From contig OX393576.1 in assembly GCA_947652605.1 (NCBI GenBank), forward strand, positions 60,612,966 to 60,676,965: a DNA stretch of 64,000 nt, read 5' to 3'. The position numbers and the translations under genes are program-made. Position 1 is the first letter of the stretch, and the number at the start of each line of letters is the position of its first letter. Of this stretch, positions 59,150 to 64,000 are shown one piece after another. The notes under the pieces are model-generated. The model saw nothing but the letters and a program-made list of their open reading frames with translations. It searched no databases and had not been told where the DNA came from. The DNA comes from Elmis aenea. Lineage: Eukaryota; Arthropoda; Insecta; Coleoptera; Elmidae.

Positions 59150-59509
59150 TGATGCCACAGCCAACTATGGGGTCTATTTAAAAAAACAAAACTTTATGTC
59201 ACAACTCGAACTTCGAATTATCTTTTTTTAAATTGTCTACGACACTGCATACTTATCAAAAAAGTGCCTGTGGAACGTCAACATTTTTTTCTTTATTTTC
59301 ATGACCAAGCGAGATATACCTAGTCACAAAACGAAAAGTCGAAAAATCGAGTAATCGGTGATAACCCGAAAACAAAAGACGATAACCAATTTTAGTTGTC
59401 ACCATTAACTTTTTCTCAAAAAAAGAGATGGAGGAAGCGGGGTCCGTTTTTCGATACCTCTTATAGTTACCGGAATTCCCTATAAAAACATCGAAATTTG
59501 CACACCCTG
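59150..59509. repeat. Fragment of the 33691-34657 element
   Basis: It matches 34300-34657 through CAAAAAGTGC, CGAAAAGTCGAAAAATCGAG, GACGATAACCAATTTTAGTT and the end AAATTTGCACACCCTGTACA. The left end of the element is absent. Confidence 0.8.
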
Positions 59510-59511
59510 TA

Positions 59512-60924
59512 CAATACTACCAACAGCAGGTACATTTTAAACCTAATTGTGAAATAAGCGGGTAATGTAGATAATTTTTTTTATGTGCATATTTATATAC
59601 TGTTGGTTCGCGGTCTGTTTTGCGCGTAAAAATAACAAAGATTTCGGGCAATGAAAGATCCATTCATGCGTCGCTGTGAAAAGGGATTTAGGTAATGAGC
59701 AAAGTGACGAGAGGTTTAGTGACCCACCTGGGATCTCGTAGGTAATTTCGAGCTAATGAAATTTGCTCACTTTTTCGCCAAGGATTTAAAGGATGGGCAC
59801 CGCTTTGTTACTGTCTGTCTCGGATGTAGTTATGAAGTATTATGACGGTTTACACTTAGTTTTAGGTTGTCTAAATTACATTGTAAAAGATGCTAAGGCA
59901 CTTTGCGCATATTGTGTATAAAGCGGCCCCACTTAAGTGGAATTATTTCCCTCCGGACGAGGATTCAAAGAGTAGCAACCTAGCAACATACAAAGCGCAA
60001 ACCGAAACTTACATAGCTCTTAAAATTTTCTGGTCACGTTGTATTAGCCTCCGTTCCTTTGAAATAATCGTGCTACGGTTTACTTGTCAAAAATAATAAA
60101 TTAATCTGGGCTAAAAGTTTTAGATTGTTTTTACGTCTGTGCCCCCAGTGATGGCCAAAAATTTGGTAAATTTCTTATTTGTACCGTATCATAAACTCTT
60201 ACGCTTAAATTTAACAACTTTTAGAATTTGTTTGTATCGTTTTAGTTCATAACCTATTTAAAACAAAACTATTTATAATGAAACCAGCAAAAACAATTTT
60301 AAAAATGTAGTCAAAAAATAAGCAACTAAATAGGAGCTTTCAATGATGAATAATTACGTTTTTCGTTTACAAATCCATTAATTATAAAATATTTTCTAGA
60401 GACCTTCATTGCTCTCTTAAATATAAACTTAGGCTATCTAAATGCTTGAAAAATTTTCATATATTATAAATAAGTTTAATTTAACTCGCTTCTTTTCCTT
60501 CATGATCATGAAGTATCTCTTGCAGAAATGCTAGATCTGTCTCTTTCATCAGTTATATACTTATTCGTTACTTATTAAATAATAAATAAAGAATTAATTA
60601 ATTAACTACTGATAAAGAGACCAAAGTCCAAGACATGATCTAGTTTTTCTGCAATATTCCTTTAAAAAAATAAATAAATAACATTTTATTATAGGTATTT
60701 GTTCATGATTTTTTTCTGACTATCAAAACAAATTTTAAACTAGTTTTTGTCTCTTTTGTTCAATCAAGTCCTTGATAATATGTTGTATTTTGTTTTTGAA
60801 TTTATTATCAATTGAGTTGTTTTTACATTAGGTATAGTTGCTCAACTCCTAGTTTTTTTTTGCATTTACAAATACTAACTTTTAAACAGGCATAGGCATA
60901 GATTATAATCTATGCATTTATGGA
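59512..60924. other. Unassigned stretch
   Basis: A less AT-rich patch at 59640-60100 contains a 68-codon frame (59890-60096) without a recognised domain. CAGTGATGGCCAAAA at 60148 resembles a hAT end but has no partner. Confidence 0.4.
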
Positions 60925-61192
60925 ATCCAACTAGAAAAAGTTAAAAGCTATGATTACCTAGGAGTACACCTACACTGCAACAGATAGTTAGATACAAAAA
61001 TAAACGAGAAAATAGGCTCAGCAGCTAGGCTTTTTATGGCGATAAAGAAACACTTCCCAAGTTCCTTAAAAAAAGAGCGATATTCAAAGAAACAAAGGTA
61101 GAGATACATCGCAAAGTGTTTAACCCCAACCTTACATATGGTTGCGAACCATGGACCACGAGCAAAAAATAACAAAGTCGTATTGTCGCGGT
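60925..61192 (+). pseudogene. Non-LTR retrotransposon, reverse transcriptase C-terminal part
   Basis: The frame QLEKVKSYDYLGVHLHCNR, stop, LDTKINEKIGSAARLFMAIK, then after a frameshift FKETKVEIHRKVF and LTYGCEPWTTSKK is the region after the polymerase active site of LINE reverse transcriptases. It resembles in layout the fragment at 25928-26625 but is a different family. It ends near QSRIVA at about 61192, where other sequence intervenes. Confidence 0.8.
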
Positions 61193-62195
61193 TTGTATTA
61201 ACGACCGGACTATAATAATTAAAATACTGACATTTGGTTGATAATAATGAGGTACGGATGCGTTACTCAAATATATTTAAATGAACACTCAGATAACTCA
61301 AATGACACTTAGATGAGAGCTCGATTTAGCGTATTTGCGTTACTATTCACAAAAGCCATGTTTCCAAATTATTAAAAATTTAAAACTGTCAACACCAAAT
61401 ACAAAATTAACTTTTACAATTTCGAGGTACGTACGCGGGATCGTTTTTTGAAATTTTTCACAAAAAAAATTGAGGCTCGCCCAGCGCTTCCGCCAAACTT
61501 GTTGCGGTTATCAAGAAGATCACCACCTGGGGGGTGGGGCAAAATCTTCAGTACCACTTACTTCCTCAGTAAATGAGACCCTCGCTTGACATTAATTATA
61601 TTTAACAACAAACACTGATAATACACTTATATTCACAATCTATTCGCTCTAACGCTTAGAGCTAGGGACGTAACTCAAATAGTTGCCAAACGCATTTTAA
61701 ATAGTTGCCAAACGCAACTCAAACAATTGCCAAATGCAACTCAAACAGTTGCCAAACGCAACTCAAGCAGTTGCCAAATACAACACAAACGGTTGCCAAA
61801 CGCAACTCAAACAATTGCCAAACGCAACCCAATTGGTTGGTTTGCCAAACGCAACTTGACAACTTGGGGCAACTTTAACAGTTAAACAAACGCACTTACA
61901 AACTTACTTCCATTTCCGTTGGAAGAGCGTTCAACTCGCCCGCAGACAACGGCGTCTGCCCAGCAAGTCCCCGTTTAATCTCAGGTTTTTGCAAAATCAC
62001 CCCCACGCCGAATTCTCTAGCGACCGTTACAAAACTTGGGTGACACATTTCGTCCAAAGCGTAGGAAAATCTAATGACGTCAATAAAGTTCTTCTACACT
62101 TTAGCACAATAACCGGAAAGTCCAATTCTATCAATAAAGTTCCCGCACACAATAGCAACGCACTTCCTGCGCTCGTTTGGCAGAGCTTAGCGCTC
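61193..62195. mobile_element. About 1 kb insertion splitting a LINE
   Basis: The LINE reading frame breaks near 61192 and recognisable LINE sequence resumes near 62196-62215, so the intervening kilobase looks like an insertion. It is less AT-rich, carries a 22-bp repeat block (61672-61860), and has no gene. It could be a solo LTR (TGTCGCGGTTTGTATT lies at its start), but I cannot find matching ends or a target duplication. Confidence 0.45.
61672..61860. repeat. 22-bp minisatellite, about eight units
   Basis: Units of the form CAGTTGCCAAACGCAACTCAAA recur about eight times with point changes and two odd-length units near the ends. It lies inside the putative insertion. Confidence 0.88.
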
Positions 62196-62420
62196 TTGGA
62201 GGTTTATAGGAGGTTTTAAAGAAAAACTGAATAGGGACATAATTAGAAACTAAACTTATAGAACAAAACCTAAAAGTACAACCAAGAGGCACAACTAAGA
62301 TGACTGGATTATTTATATAAAAAGGGAAAGAATATGAAGCGCGAATGGAAGGAAAAAATCCAAAAGGAAGACCAAGGAGGTTAAAGAAGCTGCCACAAAC
62401 AGAGGATCGAGTGAAGTTAG
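62196..62420 (+). pseudogene. Non-LTR retrotransposon, distal C-terminus
   Basis: After FKEKLNRDIIRN-like sequence the frame shows KEYEARMEGKNPKGRPRRLK, the basic C-terminal segment seen in LINE proteins (compare GRPTTNMENRIEQ at the other LINE fragment). It probably continues the fragment at 60925-61192 across the insertion. Frames are broken by stops. Confidence 0.65.
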
Positions 62421-64000
62421 ATTAAATAACTAACAAGAGATAGAAAAAGACGGAGGGAAGCATGTTAAAAGAAGCCATATACATATACCATATATATAAA
62501 AAGGAATAAAAGCCTCACACTTTATGGTATAGCGGCGTAAAAATAAATGTTTTCATATTACTTCTTAAAATCTTCTAAATAAAATCTGGCCTTGTTTATT
62601 AAAGCTTAAAAATAAGTTGGCTAAGTATAAAAATACTTAAGGCAAAACAAAAATTCTGCTATGCTATTTGTAGTTTCTAAATTAATTCTCACTTACTATT
62701 GTCATAATAAAATAATATTATTAAAGTTTTACCATACAACCATTTGCTATTTTCCAAATGTCAGTAATTATTGCATTTTAGTCATCACAAAATACTTCTT
62801 AACCTTACTTAATTAGGCGAAAATTACCATTATTACTTAGTAAAATTTATGTTATTTTATAAACATATCAAATTGTAGACAAACAGCACTGTATAATATA
62901 AAGCTTCTTTTGTGCGCGATTTCTCCCGTTAACTCCTTTTTGATCCAACCCTGAGTTTACCACCAAAACCATTACACATAGCGTTCTTTTGTCTTTTCGT
63001 ATTACAATGTAAGCGTTTCGGTTGCATTGGAACAATGCAAGCAAAAAGTAATTTAGCTGAGCGGTAACATGTCGTGGTAAAACAAATATTTTATCGATGT
63101 TTGGAGGGATGTGATTTTTATTTTTTGTTTTGCCCCATTTTTACCCGATTATTATTTGCATGTTAACATCATGCGACCAGCAATTGGGAATTCCGATCAT
63201 AAAAGTTTATTGATTTTGCATGCAAAACAAAGTCGTGACATACTCTTTATGCAGAACTTAATAAAAATGTTAAGTACATATTTCAAATAACCAGATAATA
63301 ATTTACAACTATGTTATTTATAACAGTGTGTTCAAAGAATCCGTAACGGTTTGCAATGCGTTAAAATGAAAATCCTTTAGTAGCGAGCGCAGTAACCAAT
63401 TTAGTTCCACAGTGCACAAACTTTAATGCAGGGTAGTTTTAAAGTGAGACACCAGGACGGCTATTTTCTCCGCGTAAGTGTAATTTAGATGAAAGTAGGA
63501 CGGTTCCTTCAAATACGTAACAGACCTGGCGCCACCGACATTATTTTCTGTTAGTTTCAGACCCAGGTGTATTTAAGTATTAAGTTGAAGGTGATATTAA
63601 ATTCGGCTCGCCATTTGGGGATAAAACACGTATGCGCACACGCCCGGATATAAATATGCGTCACATTGCCCAACTGGCGAAGCTTTTTCAGGATAAAAAC
63701 AAATCACTAAACGATTCCATAAATCTATAACCTTCCATACACAGGGTGCTCCAGAGATCATTATTTTGTCTGTTTCTTAAATCGTTTCAAAAAATCTGCA
63801 AACCTTAAATAGCAGAAGAAAACTTCACAGATTGATTAAGGAAAAATCCGAAACTTTGAGGTAATTAAAAAGCGGTTGTCATTTTTATTTTAAATGTGAC
63901 TAGTCTGGGTTATAATCAAAACCAGATATTAAAAGTTCTAATTTTTTTATTCATGAAACTGTTAATAATTTTGTGAAAAGTTTTTTCGAAAAATGTGTCG
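62421..64000. other. Unassigned end of window
   Basis: CACAGGGTGCTCCAGAGATC at 63741-63760 is a further CAGGGTG-type end whose partner, if any, lies outside. The patch 63340-63720 is less AT-rich. No gene is supported. Confidence 0.4.

Noticed and set aside
60148..60170. hAT-like end CAGTGATGGCCAAAA
   Set aside because: No partner end within the window.
1..64000. CRISPR array
   Set aside because: The regular repeats (21-bp, 22-bp, 150-bp units) are contiguous tandem repeats without unique spacers, and the sequence is clearly from an animal nuclear genome.
1..64000. tRNA or rRNA genes
   Set aside because: I looked for B-box like GGTTCGANNCC and conserved rRNA blocks and saw none convincing; a covariance-model scan would be decisive.

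Overview
This window looks like a gene-poor stretch (intergenic, or inside a very large intron) of an insect nuclear genome. It is AT-rich throughout. I found no host gene, tRNA, rRNA or operon. Nearly every interpretable sequence is a transposon relic: mariner/Tc1/pogo (ITm), piggyBac, hAT-type MITEs and non-LTR retrotransposons. A beetle is my best guess from this mix, but that is inference; the sequence alone does not fix the species.

The dominant structure is a set of fold-back (long terminal inverted repeat) elements. They end in CAGGGTG/CACCCTG flanked by TA, although their arms belong to several unrelated families: 711-2617, 7890-8642, 14703-16772, 19674-20855, 31535-32710, 33691-34657, 38848-41126 and 55451-56492, plus partial arms at 130-710, 9786-10410, 28998-29640 and 59150-59509. 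Transposase fragments inside or beside them (1457-1873, 15296-15968, 29674-29870) show they derive from ITm elements; one has a DD41D spacing. Two related palindromes (711-2617 and 38848-41126) carry extra copies of the terminal motif inside their arms. One element (50763-51213) is a composite with two ends from different families.

Other regions: 390-506 is a poly(A) retroposon in an old arm. 3721-4539, 47633-48925 and 51252-53800 are piggyBac relics. 11300-12907 is an IS630/ITm element flanked by inverted arrays of 21-bp iterons. 13175-13314 and 30355-30447 are small hairpin MITEs. 21991-22660 is a roughly 150-bp tandem array. 24066-25682 is a palindrome with a mariner nested near its apex. 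25928-26625, 49900-50640 and 60925-62420 are LINE fragments. 43468-43651 is a hAT-type MITE with an 8-bp duplication. 43809-44560 and 51736-53707 are pogo-type elements.

The most interesting locus is 51252-53800. A piggyBac relic holds a pogo element whose DDE catalytic core is deleted, but whose DNA-binding part is still open as two exons (about 155 codons) split by a 58-bp intron, followed by a PHD-like zinc-finger tail in another frame. It could in principle make a DNA-binding-only repressor. All coding relics elsewhere carry stops, frameshifts or loss of catalytic residues. The remaining stretches hold nothing I can name; several less AT-rich islands may be regulatory.
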